DNA of 64,000 nucleotides from Torymus aiolomorphi (GCA_036365515.1 CM070873.1:193749104-193813103), one strand, 5' to 3'; shown: positions 35,551 to 47,006, counted from the first letter of the stretch. The notes: generated from the letters alone by a model not told the origin. Translations and numbers: made by a program.

Positions 35551-35911
35551 TTTAAAAATCAGAGAATCGGCACTATACACTAATACACATAAAATATAAT
35601 AATAAATATAAAATCAGATGGATATAATATATATATATATATATATGTGTGTAATTTTCTTCATTTCAGAGATGACTCCAAACAACACAAATGAAGGACA
35701 TATTCCCTAAGTTTTTTTTATACCAGATGTAAAGTTTGTATTTTTTGATAATATAAATAAAATTCAGAAATTTATCCAGAGTAATTAATTTATTTAGATT
35801 GAGTTTAATACGTACAAATATATACATACATATACAAGACTCAGAGTATAATTCTATAATATAATCAGAATATACGATAATCAGAAGTTGCGTACCCTCG
35901 AAGGGAGGGAG
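35551..35911 (+). other. copia 3' untranslated region with polypurine tract
   Basis: AT-rich. The purine tract 'gaagggagggag' at 35900-35911 directly abuts the 3' LTR and would prime plus-strand synthesis. TCAGA occurs seven times in about 360 bp. Confidence 0.8.
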
Positions 35912-36250
35912 TGTAAGAGATATGCTTCAAGAGCACGCAACGTAGCAGGCCGCTACGCCTTACACACACAGCGAGGAGCTGGCGTTGTATGCCAGCGACT
36001 ATGGGAGGGCGCCACGTCTCAAGCAGAGCAGCGCAGCGGACAGCCAGCCTTCTTCCCCTCTACCCCGCTCACCTACCACATGAGAGCGCGAGTGACGCCG
36101 CTCTCTCTCTCTCGTGCCGAACGCCGAAGGAAACGGACGCATCGCTTTCGCTACACCCTGTGCCACAAAAAACCTACTCAGAGTCTCAATAAACAGATAC
36201 ATTGTTTTATATAGTTTTTTGGCCTCTTCATTTACATACCCAATCCAACA
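35912..36250 (+). repeat. copia 3' LTR (339 bp)
   Basis: Same sequence as 28739-29079 apart from being one CT shorter in the CT run. Confidence 0.95.
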
Positions 36251-36490
36251 ATAAATGCAACACATATTTGTCTAAAGTTTTTAAAACTCGTATCGTATAT
36301 TTCTTAAAATAAACTTTTTATATTTAAACTATTTTTTTAATAGCAAAACTTAGATTAAAATTAAAATTCATGACGTGACCAAAACTTTTAAGACGGTCAT
36401 TCTACATCTATATAGATTTATAGGGTTATAGATTGGATAAATGCAATACATGTTTGTCTAAAGTTTTTAAAACTCCTATATAGATATACA
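36251..36490. repeat. Direct repeat at the copia target site
   Basis: 'ataaatgcaacacatatttg' followed by 'tctaaagtttttaaaact' at 36251 is repeated at about 36438 as 'ataaatgcaatacatgtttg' with the same continuation, giving a ~185-bp offset. Confidence 0.65.
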
Positions 36491-36705
36491 TAAACTATTT
36501 TTTAACTATCAAAATTACAATTTAAATATATTTTATTACAAGAATAAAAGTTACAATCACAAAATAATTTATTAGATTAAATTAACTTTATAATGACAAA
36601 TATTAAATGTAGCTCCTATTACACTATACTCGGGACTACCGCTTTCAAATGTAGCTCAATCTGAGACACAAAATACAACAAACTTGCGGTTTTTATAGGC
36701 GGTGA

Positions 36706-37080
36706 TCACGAATCTGATATAAAAAATAATGTAATAATGAATTTAAACAAAATTATTTAAACAAATTATTGAGAAATATAATTTTTTGAAACTATAATTA
36801 CGGAACTGTATTATGTTTTGTTTTTGGGGTTGCTAATCACGAATCTGATATAAAAAATAATGAAATAATTAATTTAAACCGGATTATTTATTTAACAAAT
36901 TATTACAAAATAGAATTTTTTGAAACTATAAGTACAAAACATGTATTAGTACAAGTAGGCGGGGGATATGAGGTCCACGCATGTAAGGAAGTTATGTAGA
37001 CATAAAAAAATAAGCAAAACGATTATTTAAATAACTTGTAAACCCCAGTAGTCAGGGGATATGAGGTCCACGCATGTAAT
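36706..37080. repeat. Two interleaved direct repeats
   Basis: 'cacgaatctgatataaaaaa' occurs near 36708 and 36838, in a ~130-bp unit that also includes 'ttttttgaaactata'. 'ggggatatgaggtccacgca' occurs near 36962 and 37056. Origin unknown. Confidence 0.6.
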
Positions 37081-37437
37081 TTGCCCACCACTAAGCATCG
37101 AAGCCGAAGATTGGCTCCGATTGGCTGAGAGTTGGGTACCTTAATGCACAAGGTACATTATGTAGATACTCATGAATGACAGAAATTTTAAAACGGTAAT
37201 TTCTCGAAAACACGTAAAATGTAGTTACGTCGTCATTCCTGGAAGCCACATATATGTATTTGCATAAATACTTAACCATTAATTTTGATAGCTTTATTAA
37301 CAAATTATTAGCAAAATAAAAAAAAAAGAAAATCAGCGCGCGAAGCACGCGTGTCGAACTCTAGTGTTTATATGAAATGACAGCTGTGCATGTTTACATT
37401 GCTTGCGGACTCTTACATAGATTAAAATCAGCTCTGT

Positions 37438-38045
37438 TACAGTGAATCCACATTGCATGCCGTATGCCGTCAGAGAAAAAGTTGTTGTCTGAAATCTATA
37501 GGATTTATAACTCTATAGTTATAAATCCTATGGGCCTTCACACAGTTCTGAGGAACAGATATGAAGGGCGCTACAGGCAAAAAGAAAAAGCAAAAGCACA
37601 GGAACAGATGTAAGATTAACATGGATATGTATATCTATATATATGAGGAACAGGAACAGCTAGAAGGAACGCCTAGATCTGTTCCTGTTCCTCATATATA
37701 TAGATATACATATCCATGGTATTCTTATATTTGTTCCTGTGCTTTTGCTTTTTCTTTTTGCCTGTAGCGCCCTTTAAGTACAAGAATAACTTGGGTTAGT
37801 ATATCTATATATACGAGGAACAGCGAGATACACAAGGAACAAGAGTCTTGTTCCTTGCTGTTCTTCGTATATATAGATGTATAACCCATGTTATTCTTGT
37901 ACTTTATATCTGTTCCTCAGAGCTGTGTGAAGGCCCTATAGGAATTGTAACCATAGAGTTATAAATATTATAGATTTCGGACAACAACTATTTTTCTGAC
38001 GGTATACGGCATACGGAATACAATGTGGATTCACTGTTACAATAA
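37438..38045. repeat. Nested hairpin array (outer inverted repeat enclosing two inner hairpins)
   Basis: Outer arms (about 37438-37560 and 37905-38040) share 'gtgaatccacattg' and its inverse. Inner hairpin A (37561-37775) pairs 'gggcgctacaggcaaaaag' with its inverse. Inner hairpin B (37776-37905) pairs 'aagtacaagaataac' with its inverse. Both inner loops contain repeats of 'gaggaacag'. If transcribed it would fold into a three-way structure. No protein is supported. Confidence 0.8.
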
Positions 38046-38600
38046 AGGAGTGAGCTGTGAGCCTGTAAGAGGCTGTCGTTGATAAGCCAGGTTGTTACGG
38101 TGCCAACTTAACTGCTATATAAGTTTTAAAATCAAATTTTTATTTTTGTCAAAAATACCGTCCATAAATTATATTATTTATTTTTTATCTTTGTATTAAT
38201 GATTAAAATATTATTTTTGGATCTTTTAAAGTATATACAGACAGATATTTAGAGTGAGAATTTAAAATATATTAAGAACAGTGAAATAAAAAAAAAAATT
38301 AGTAGAAATAATATATGATTATATAATTATGTATACAAGAGGAAAAATGTAATTTGAACAAAAAACAAATGAAAAGCTTTATCAGTGTTTTGTGTATATT
38401 CTTAAAACAGAAATAGATAATGCTTTAAAACTAATTGGGACATATTCTACAAGTGTTTCTTTAGTAAAATATGTAATAAAAAAAAAATTGATTTTTCGTC
38501 ATTCTAAAGGTGTCCGACCCCCTTAAAATGTTCAATTATAGTAAATGTGTAAGACGCTACTTCTTTAAATTCCATCTGATGCGCAATTATTAGTAGTGTT
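38046..38600. other. AT-rich spacer upstream of the KDZ/CACTA-like gene
   Basis: May hold an upstream exon or promoter for the next gene, but none can be assigned. Confidence 0.3.
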
Positions 38601-38622
38601 CTTTAATTTACTATTTTGTTAG

Positions 38623-40781
38623 AACCCTCTACTGAACCATACAACCTCGTCAAAATGTACGATAAATCTCATTTACGTAATGGACTATTGAATATGACGT
38701 TGTCATTGTACAATAACCCGCACATACCACGGGATGGGGTCCAAGATATTATCAGTATGATAGAAAATTTCATCGCGGAATTCTACGTTCCTTTTCTCCA
38801 GCAGACAATTAGCACCGAATTAGAAAACATTGTTAACAAAGACACTTTCAATCTAATAAAAATAGTTCTGGAAGACAATAAATACCCTATGGAAGAGTTT
38901 TCCAGCGAACATCACCGCTTCAAAATGTACGAGAAGTATAGTTGCTTCACTCACCCACAATCACACAAAATTGTTGAAGATATTGATTTTTTGGACAGCA
39001 ACATTATAAAAATAACACCAATATATGCCACTATTATACCTACAAAAAAAATTTTACAAAATGTTTTAAATATTCCTGGTTTATTTCGAGAAATATTAAA
39101 TTATCTTCAATCACTTGAAGATGAAAAAGTTGTGATTTCGAACGTAATCCAAGGACAACTGTGGCAACGCAAATACGCTAATTCAAAAGAACAAATAGTT
39201 TTACCACTTTTTATTTACTACAATGACTTCGAGCCTGGTAATGCTATGGGCAGCCATGCAGGTGAGCAAGAACTAGGAGGCTTATATGTTTCATTGCCAT
39301 TTCTTCCACCTCATCTCGTTGCAAAACTCGACAATATATTTGTCATTTCACTCTGTTACTCGAAGCACAGAAAGAAATTTGGATACCGGGTGATATTCAA
39401 GAAAATTGTTGATGAAATAAACTTATATTGAGTACAGATGGTATTTATGTGAACATTGATGGGTGTCAAATAAGAGTCTATTTTAGATGTGTGCTTGTTA
39501 TGGGTGATAACTTAGGTTTGAACGGTGCTTTGGGGTTTGTTGAGAGTTTTAAGGCCACTAGATATTGCTGAATATGCAGGGCCACGTGTGACGAGTGCCA
39601 AAGTATGATTACTGAAGATCCTAAACTACTAAGAACAAAAGAAAATTACATTCAAGATTTGGAAGAAAAATGCATCAGTACCGGAATCAAGGAAAATAGT
39701 ATTTTTAATAGTCTGATCAATTATCACGTAATTGATAATAAATGTATAGATCTTATGCACGACGTTTGCGAAGGTGTTGTTTATTATACATTATCAAAAA
39801 TTTTAACCTGTCTTATTGAAGACGATTACTTATTCTCACTGGACATTTTGAATGGAAGGATTCAAAATTTTGATTATGGCGTAGATGCATCAAACAAGCC
39901 ACGATTAATTACTAGAGAAAATTCCAAGAAAACTAAAGGTGATATTATTAAAAATAAAATCAAATTAAAGCAATCAGCAGCAGAGATGCTTTGCCTATGC
40001 CGGTATCTATCCATAATTATTGGAGACCTCGTCTCTGAAACAAATAAATACTGGAAATTATACTTAACACTTAAGAAAATTATTGGAATTACAACTTCAC
40101 CGAGATTTGTTAAAGCTGATATAGGAGAGCTTAGACTTCTTGTAAAAAAAACATAATAAAATGTACTTAGAATTTTTTGATCTTTTAAAACCAAAAATGC
40201 ATTTCATGCTTCACCTGCTGCAAATTATATTAGATAATGGGCCGCTTGTCCATTTTTGGTGTATGTTGAACGAAAGAAAAAATAAGGAGGTAAAAGACTT
40301 CGCCACTAACACTGAATCGCACAAAAATTTACCATTAACAGTAAGCATTCGTTGTCAGTTGCAATTATGCTACATGAAAGAACATTCGCAGAATATTAGT
40401 GATGCTATTTTGGGCAATGTTATCAATAATTCTGATCAAGAAATTCATAATTTTTTCCCATCAGTTCAGCATGCGCCAACTTACAAATTTGTGCAGCTAT
40501 ATGGAAAAAAATTCGCTAATGACTCAATTATAGTAACTGAAACTACTGATAATGATCCAATTTTCGGAAGAATAAAGAAGATCTATTACGTTTTGGGATC
40601 GATTTATTTTTTAGTTACTAAAATTAGCGTTATTTATTTGAAAAATCACTATTACGCTTATAAAGTTAACTTAGATCAAGAAACAGCAATATTTGATGCA
40701 AAATTGTTGCCAAAAGTGGGACCATGCTTATTGGTTAAACAGGACAATAATAATTATGTTATAACTAGGTATAATGTATAA
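38623..40781 (+). pseudogene. Broken transposase-like gene, KDZ/CACTA-like family
   Basis: Three consecutive frames make one protein of about 700 residues: 38616-39431, 39605-40156 and 40161-40781, with the conserved linking part at 39428-39604. Readable hallmarks are 'YYNDFEPGNAMGSHAG', 'GDNLGLNGALGF', 'DLMHDVCEGV', 'LKPKMHFMLH' and 'NERKNKEVK', giving candidate acidic catalytic positions. Lesions: a 2-base insertion in a TA stretch near 39427, an in-frame TGA near 39568 (a CGA Arg codon in relatives would explain it), and a frameshift in an A-run at 40144-40151. The frame opens right after an acceptor-like 'ttactattttgttag' ending at 38622, so an upstream exon may be missing. Family placement is by recognition and is uncertain. 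Confidence 0.55.
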
Positions 40782-40873
40782 CTACTTTATAGTTTTTTTT
40801 CTATGAAAATAAAATATTTTGATTATAATCACTGACTTTTTATTGACCAAAATAAAATAACATTATACTTATA

Positions 40874-40912
40874 TACTTTTTATTACTTTTTATTACTTTT
40901 TATTACTTTTTA
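40874..40912. repeat. 10-bp minisatellite (actttttatt)
   Basis: About four copies in tandem within AT-rich sequence after the KDZ-like gene. Confidence 0.8.
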
Positions 40913-41219
40913 TAGAACATAGCTTTATGACTATTTTTGTCTAATTGTATATTGTTTAGTTGTTTGAATACATGACAGAAAATATATTTTATTTAAGTTC
41001 TTTTGGTTTTCATGGAAAAAGTTTTGTAATACTATATAAAATATGTTATGAAAATATGTTACGGATACTTTTTTTATACTTACAGATGTTGTTTGACTTT
41101 CTAAATTAATTTTTTTATGTAAAATAAATTAGCTCTATTAGTTTATTTTTTTATTTAGAAAAATATTAATAAAATATTTAAAAAAACAATGATTTAAAAT
41201 ATTAAGATGAATATCCAAA

Positions 41220-41430
41220 TGTATACGCATGCATATGTACACCCACCCTTGAGTGTACAACGTGCCTCCTCAGTTTCAAAATCCTGGAATCCCGTTGGCC
41301 GATTCCAATTCAAGGTTAATGGTTACACTCGAATTGTCCAATGAGATTGCAGGATTTTGAAACTCAGCAGACACATTCGGCAAGAATCCATCAAAGATGA
41401 TTGTACTCACGTACACATTCCGTATATGCA
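41220..41430. repeat. Diverged hairpin element
   Basis: 'cagtttcaaaatcctg' near 41271 pairs with 'caggattttgaaactc' near 41350, with outer 'gtgtacaacgtg' against 'gattgtactcac'. MITE-like. Confidence 0.5.
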
Positions 41431-41462
41431 CACGCAATTATATAAACGCTATATATATATAC

Positions 41463-42471
41463 TATAACGAGGTTCCAAGATAAAATACGGAGAAGATAAG
41501 CATCTCGGTCCTCCGTATTCTATCGAACCCGTTAGGCTCTCGGTCCCGCGAATTCGTATATCTCGAGCGAGTATTGACATCGCTCGGACGATGTATTCGC
41601 GTTAGCTACGCGCGGGGCAGGCGCGACTTTGACCGTTGCTAAGTCGCGCCCGATTCTTTTTGAATCAGATTCTCTCGGGCTGTCAAACCGCGCGTACGCG
41701 AGTTAATTTAATCGTCCGCGAAGAAAACGGTATCGTGCGTCCTCACCGGTGCAGAGCAGCGCCCGTACACGTACCGACCACGAAGAGCAGCGCACGTGAG
41801 CAATCCGAGCCACTCCTGGGGTCCGAAGCGTCTGTAGGTGAACGCTGGACGTTAGGACTCGGCCTGAACACTCCGAAGTCGACCGGAGGATAAGGCCTGA
41901 CTCAGGAGCGGATTCGTGAGCGAGCGACGAGGGGAGTGCACTCCCCTCCCGGTAAGACTCTTCGCCTATTTTCCGCGCAGCGATTGATTTGTATTTTCGG
42001 CTCGCACCAGCGAGCGGCCGGTGTCTTGATCGCCGGCCCAGCGAAAAACAATCACATCGATCCGCCCGCGCCGAGCGGCGGATCTCCCGCCTTCTTGTCA
42101 ACGCGCAAAGCGACGCGTATTTTGTATAGGATAATTTAGAATAGATCTGGTTATAGTTTTGAATGTAACCAAGACCACTCGTTATTTATTAACCTTCACC
42201 TAACCTTCTCCCGGATACCGCCGCCTCCGCGGGATCGTCGAACCGAGACGACGATCATTCTGAGTGGCCGCGCCTCGCGTCTAGCTAGCACGAGTATTAA
42301 CCCTTTCCGACACACGGAAAAGTCGAGTTCAATCGTGAACTCGACATTTGTAAACAGGGATCCAGAGAACATCAACCCCGAGTACTCGTCGTAGAAGTAG
42401 TACTCGACGGCACCGTGTTCTAGGGTTCGGTTCGCGGAATTACAAAAGATTTCTCCAGGCCTCCCGTTACA
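41463..42471 (+). repeat. 5' LTR of the gag-only element (~1009 bp)
   Basis: Begins 'tataacgagg' and ends 'cctcccgttaca', so the terminal dinucleotides are TA..CA instead of TG..CA. GC-rich for the window and includes 'aaatcgcg'-type CpG-rich stretches. Short frames on both strands occur identically in both LTRs and are not taken as genes. Confidence 0.85.
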
Positions 42472-42473
42472 AA

Positions 42474-42493
42474 TGGCGCCCTAACGTGTTGGG
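42474..42493 (+). other. Primer binding site (tRNA-Lys type)
   Basis: 'tggcgccctaacgtgttggg' lies two bases after the LTR. It closely resembles the tRNA-Lys complement used by many LTR elements (TGGCGCCCAACGTGGGG). Confidence 0.65.
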
Positions 42494-43234
42494 TTTAAGG
42501 AGAAGGTTAGCGGCCGGTACGTTCGAGACCGGCCTATTCAAATCGCGTTTCGTTTAAATTCGCCCGGGCGCGAATCACTGCACCCGACTATTCAGCTGAC
42601 GGCCAATGGCCATATACCGTTACAGCTGATAGGCGCAGTGATTTAAACTCGCCAAGTCGAGGTGCCGGGCGTAAACAAACGGACAAGAAGGCTGGCGACG
42701 CGCATTCAAACATAAACGCAAAACAGCCGATTGCTTGTTTTTGTGTGTGTTTATGTTTATGCTCTGGTAGTATTGTGTATACTTAGCCCGAGCCTTTTAA
42801 ACTGCTGTAAAGCCAGGGCGAGAGCATTAAAACGACGATTATCGTTGTTTTCGTCGTCATATGTGGCGAGAATGAAATTCCTTTTTTTGACGCGAGATTT
42901 AAAGCGATTTTCACGCGATTTTTTTTTGGTTTGACCGTGCCTGTGCGTGCAGCCGGTCGAAAGTGAGAATACTTTCATCCTTTTTTTTTGGTTGCGGGAA
43001 TTATTTAAATCGTTATCGTCGCGAATTTTTTTTTGGAATAGCCACGCTCTCTCCCTAGCTAGCTGCATCGAGTCATTCTCGAGCAGCTTGGGACAATTGT
43101 GTATGGTAGTTAGAATTCTAAAATTGTAATTTGCGTAACAGACGGCCAATTAGAGAGAGAATCTCAGCAGTTAGTTGCGCATACACACACAATTCGTCAC
43201 CAAATTTTTTATATAATCGGTCTAGTTTCGCAAG
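42494..43234 (+). other. Leader of the gag-only element
   Basis: About 740 bp without a conserved frame. Includes several runs of T (8-9 bases) between 42880 and 43040. Confidence 0.5.
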
Positions 43235-45167
43235 ATGGAATCATCGACCCCAGAAGAACTAGCCGATAAGATGGAGCATTGGCGCAAAAATCTAGAGCTG
43301 AGCTTTGAAGCTGTAATAGAAGCAAATATAGCTCTAGATTTAAGAAGCACCGGACATCTCGAGGGGGATTCTAAGCGAATCGCTCAATGGCTAATGGGAA
43401 GTTACAACCCAGCCCACTTCACACAAGAAATAAGTGGAAGTGATTACGAGCAGTTCACAAGGAGGCTCGATTGCAAGAATAAGTTCGTCAACACGACGAC
43501 CCTCAATACAAGCAGCGCTCCAGAAGTGAACCAAATTGCCGATCCCTCAACTCACAGCCTGTTTCAGCAATTGGCGTCGAACAAAGCAGTCGACAACAAC
43601 TTGCTGAGTTCCATAAGGACACATGTCTTGCAGATGAACCAAAGAGCAGGCAGTCCTCCCGACGTAAGACACGAGGCTTTTACGTCACCACGGAGCACTT
43701 TATCTCCAGCGGGAGGACCGGGTGATGTCCAGGTGCACCTAAGGTGCAGCACAGCTTGGGGGAGGGGAGATTCCCCGATCTCCTTCCAGTCCGAAGAATC
43801 CGAGAACGCGAGTCACTCGGGGAATGCAGACCGCACATGGATTTCGGACAGCTGTGCAGCAACCGCACCATCGCCATCATCTTCAGCTTCCATCCACGAA
43901 ATCGACGTCGGAGTAAGCACAGCCTGGGGAGGGAGATTCTCCAAGCTTCACCCTGTTCGAGAAGTCTGATACTTCACGTCGCTTGGCGTATACAGACTAC
44001 CTGAGGGCACCGAACGGCTGTGCTGAATACTCCCAAGCCCAAGACGACGGAGTAAATGCAGCCTGGGGGAAGGGAGATTTTCCAAGCTTCCCCCTGTCCG
44101 AAGCGTCTGATATGGCCCGTTTATGGAATATATCGGCATCGGACGGCTGTATTACTCATTCAAAGACTCCTGAAGACGAAGAGCCGACAAGCCTTCCAAG
44201 GAGCAACGAGGAAGAGATCGATAGTCTGGGGACGGCACAACCGGTGGACCGAACGCTGATTACTTCGCAATTTCGCGACGTATCGACGCAAGCAGAAGGC
44301 GAGCGTCATTGCGAATGCGAATGTAATCAGACGCGTAAATTGGAGGAGGAGAAAGTTAGGCGCCTAAGCGAAGAAGTGAGGCGACTGCACGACGAGCTGC
44401 GCCAGCTACGCGCGCAAATGTCATCACTTCATAATTCCGCTGCGCCTAATAAGAAACGAGCCGCAGGTGCAGCCAAACACTCTGCAAAGCAACCTCGATC
44501 GGACCTAGGGACTAAAGACAACAAGAAGTCGTCCCGAAGTCTTCAAAAGTCCAGCTCGACAGGGAAAAAAGAGGCGTATGCAGCGGCCATGCAACGACCT
44601 CCAAAGTTATCCAAAAGAGATAAAGGCAGAAAACCCTCGAGTGGACTGGGTTCGAATCAAGGAACAGGTTCGAATCCTTGGACGACGGTAGCCTCTCGAC
44701 GTCCCAAACAGCGGTATATCCAGCAGGGGTTGGATAGTCGAGTATACCGCTCGTCAAGATCGAGGAACGCGCTCGGAGCATATAACTCCCCACAACCGAG
44801 TCCAACCAGAAAATTGTGTTGGACGTGTAGGTCACCAACGCACCTTCACTGGGCCTGCCCAGAGCGGAAAGAGGGCCCGAAGACGAAGACAAGAAGAAGA
44901 CGAGATGATCTGCCAAGTCAACCTTGGAGGAATGACGGCAGTTGTCGACCGGAGCCCCAGCGCCAGAAGTGCCAACAGTCTCCGGTCCATCAATCGTCTT
45001 GGGATTGGTCTCGACCGCCGTTGGAATTCAGCGGGATTACGGTGATGAGCGACCCACCGTGTGCGTGCGGACGATCCCTCGACGTGGATCGTCTGATCAG
45101 CCGTTTAGTACACGAGCTGATCCGCGCGTATCCGGAACTGTCGTCTCTGCCGCCGACGACGACGTAA
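43235..45167 (+). pseudogene. Gag protein gene with one frameshift
   Basis: Starts at ATG 43235 ('MESSTPEELADKMEHWRKN') and would make about 644 residues. The frame breaks near 43930. Three imperfect copies of a module containing 'AWG-(K/R)-GD-P-S-F' lie at about 43745, 43917 and 44057, and the middle one lacks two G residues relative to the others. Downstream, a Glu/Arg-rich coiled-coil ('EEEKVRRLSEEVRRLHDEL') precedes a basic region. A single CCHC knuckle ('CWTCRSPTHLHWAC', about 44817) would bind nucleic acid. No pol follows: the 3' LTR begins 68 bp after the stop, preceded by the purine-rich 'gggagagggg'. Confidence 0.75.
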
Positions 45168-45235
45168 AGTCGAATCGAACGAGAGCCTCAGTATCGAGTT
45201 GCTTCTCTCCCGCTACGCAACGTCTGGGAGAGGGG

Positions 45236-46239
45236 TATAACGAGGTTCCAAGATAAAATACGGAGAAGATAAGCATCTCGGTCCTCCCTATTCTATCGAA
45301 CCCGTTAGGCTCTCGGTCCCGCGAATTCGTATATCTCGAGCGAGTATTGACATCGCTCGGACGATGTATTCGCGTTAGCTACGCGCGGGGCAGGCGCGAC
45401 TTTGACCGTTGCTAAGTCGCGCCCGATTCTTTTTGAATCAGATTCTCTCGGGCTGTCAAACCGCGCGTACGCGAGTTAATTTAATCGTCCGCGAAGAAAA
45501 CGGTATCGTGCGTCCTCACCGGTGCAGAGCAGCGCCCGTACACGTACCGACCACGAAGAGCAGCGCACGTGAGCAATCCGAGCCACTTCTGGGGTCCGAA
45601 GCGTCTGTAGGTGAACGCTGGACGTTAGGACTCGGCCTGAACACTCCGAAGTCGACCGGAGGATAAGGCCTGACTCAGGAGCGGATTCGTGAGCGAGCGA
45701 CGAGTGCACTCCCCTCCCGGTAAGACTCTTCGCCTATTTTCCGCGCAGCAATTGATTTGTATTTTCGGCTCGCACCGGCGAGCGGCCGGTGTCTTGATCG
45801 CCGGCCCAGCGAAAAACAATCACATCGATCCGCCCGCGCCGAGCGGCGGATCTCCCGCCTTCTTGTCAACGCGCAAAGCGACGCGTATTTTGTATAGGAT
45901 AATTTAGAATAGATCTGGTTATAGTTTTGAATGTAACCAAGACCACTCGTTATTTATTAACCTTCATCTAACCTTCTCCCGGATACCGCCGCCTCCGCGG
46001 GATCGTCGAACCGAGACGACGATCATTCTGAGTGGCCGCGCCTCGCGTCTAGCTAGCGCGAGTATTAACCCTTTCCGACACACGGAAAAGTCGAGTTCAA
46101 TCGTGAACTCGACATTTGTAAACAGGGATCCAGAGAACATCAACCCCGAGTACTCATCGTAGAAGTAGCACTCGACCGTACCGTGTTCTAGGGTTCGGTT
46201 CGCGGAATTACAAAAGATTTCCCCAGGCCTCCCGTTACA
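45236..46239 (+). repeat. 3' LTR of the gag-only element (1004 bp)
   Basis: Same as 41463-42471 with scattered substitutions and a 5-bp deletion near 45704. Ends directly at a (CA)n tract. Confidence 0.85.
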
Positions 46240-46253
46240 ATACACACACACAC

Positions 46254-46301
<48 letters not shown>

Positions 46302-46318
46302 ACACACACACACACATA
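46240..46318. repeat. (CA)n microsatellite
   Basis: About 38 CA dinucleotides with a few interruptions, directly after the 3' LTR. Together with the TA run left of the element it formed the insertion site. Confidence 0.95.
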
Positions 46319-46848
46319 AATATGACTACGCATGCACGTATACACATCCAAAGGCGCAGACACACGTACGCTCTATATTCGCATGCACGCACATAATATA
46401 CACAAACACACGTGTTCGCGCCGACCCGTGTTGCAATATTACCGAAACGCTAACCTGGCAACCTTGCACCTCCGAGATCTCGGAATATACACAACTTTAG
46501 CGTTGGAGCGCTCAGACTTCCAACATCGAGTTGAGCGAAGGCTAAGCTAGTCACTACAATACACCGAGACACTCGGACAGTCTGCATGTCCAAAGAGAAG
46601 TTAGGCTCACTCTGATTTAAATTCGAATTTAATCCGAAATTTCTTTACATTATATAATTCCAGTTGGAGTTAAAACAAATCAGGGACTTGACTTCTTCGA
46701 ATACCGATACTTTTGAACATTAGAGAAGTCTAAAAATGGAGTTTTTTATGACCACATTTCTTTCCGTGTAATAGTACAAAAAAGCGTATTTAGAGGTTTC
46801 AAGACTCAAAATACAGTGGTTATGAAAGATTTTTATGCCTGCGCGCGC
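46319..46848. other. Spacer between microsatellites
   Basis: No supported gene. Confidence 0.35.
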
Positions 46849-46876
46849 GCGTGTGTGTGTGTGTCTTCTGTATGTT

Positions 46877-46960
<84 letters not shown>

Positions 46961-47006
46961 AGTGAGAGTACACGTATGTGTGTGTGTATGTGCGTGTGTG
47001 TGTGTG
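46849..47006. repeat. (GT)n microsatellite with variant tail
   Basis: A long GT run (about 46879-46942) followed by GTGC and GTAT variants. Confidence 0.95.

Larger units (their letters stand above)
28739..36250 (+). mobile_element. Complete Ty1/copia LTR retrotransposon (7.5 kb)
   Basis: The order is LTR, primer site, untranslated leader, gag-pol frame, polypurine tract, LTR. A 5-bp target duplication ATAAA lies at 28734-28738 and 36251-36255. The LTRs differ only by one CT dinucleotide in a CT run. The gag-pol frame is unbroken. All signs point to a young, possibly active copy. The domain order protease-integrase-RT-RNase H defines copia. Confidence 0.95.
41463..46239 (+). mobile_element. 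gag-only (non-autonomous) LTR retrotransposon
   Basis: Two ~1-kb direct LTRs bound a 2.76-kb interior with a primer site and a gag gene but no protease, RT, RNase H or integrase. A 4-bp duplication ATAC lies at 41459-41462 and 46240-46243. The insertion lies between TA and CA microsatellites. LTRs are roughly 99% identical by eye (about a dozen substitutions and a 5-bp indel). This fits a TR-GAG/LARD type mobilised by another element's pol. Confidence 0.85.

Noticed and set aside
41636..42139. Conserved short frames within both ~1-kb LTRs (also 45409-45907)
   Set aside because: They are identical because the LTRs are copies. Overlapping frames exist on both strands and no domain was recognised.
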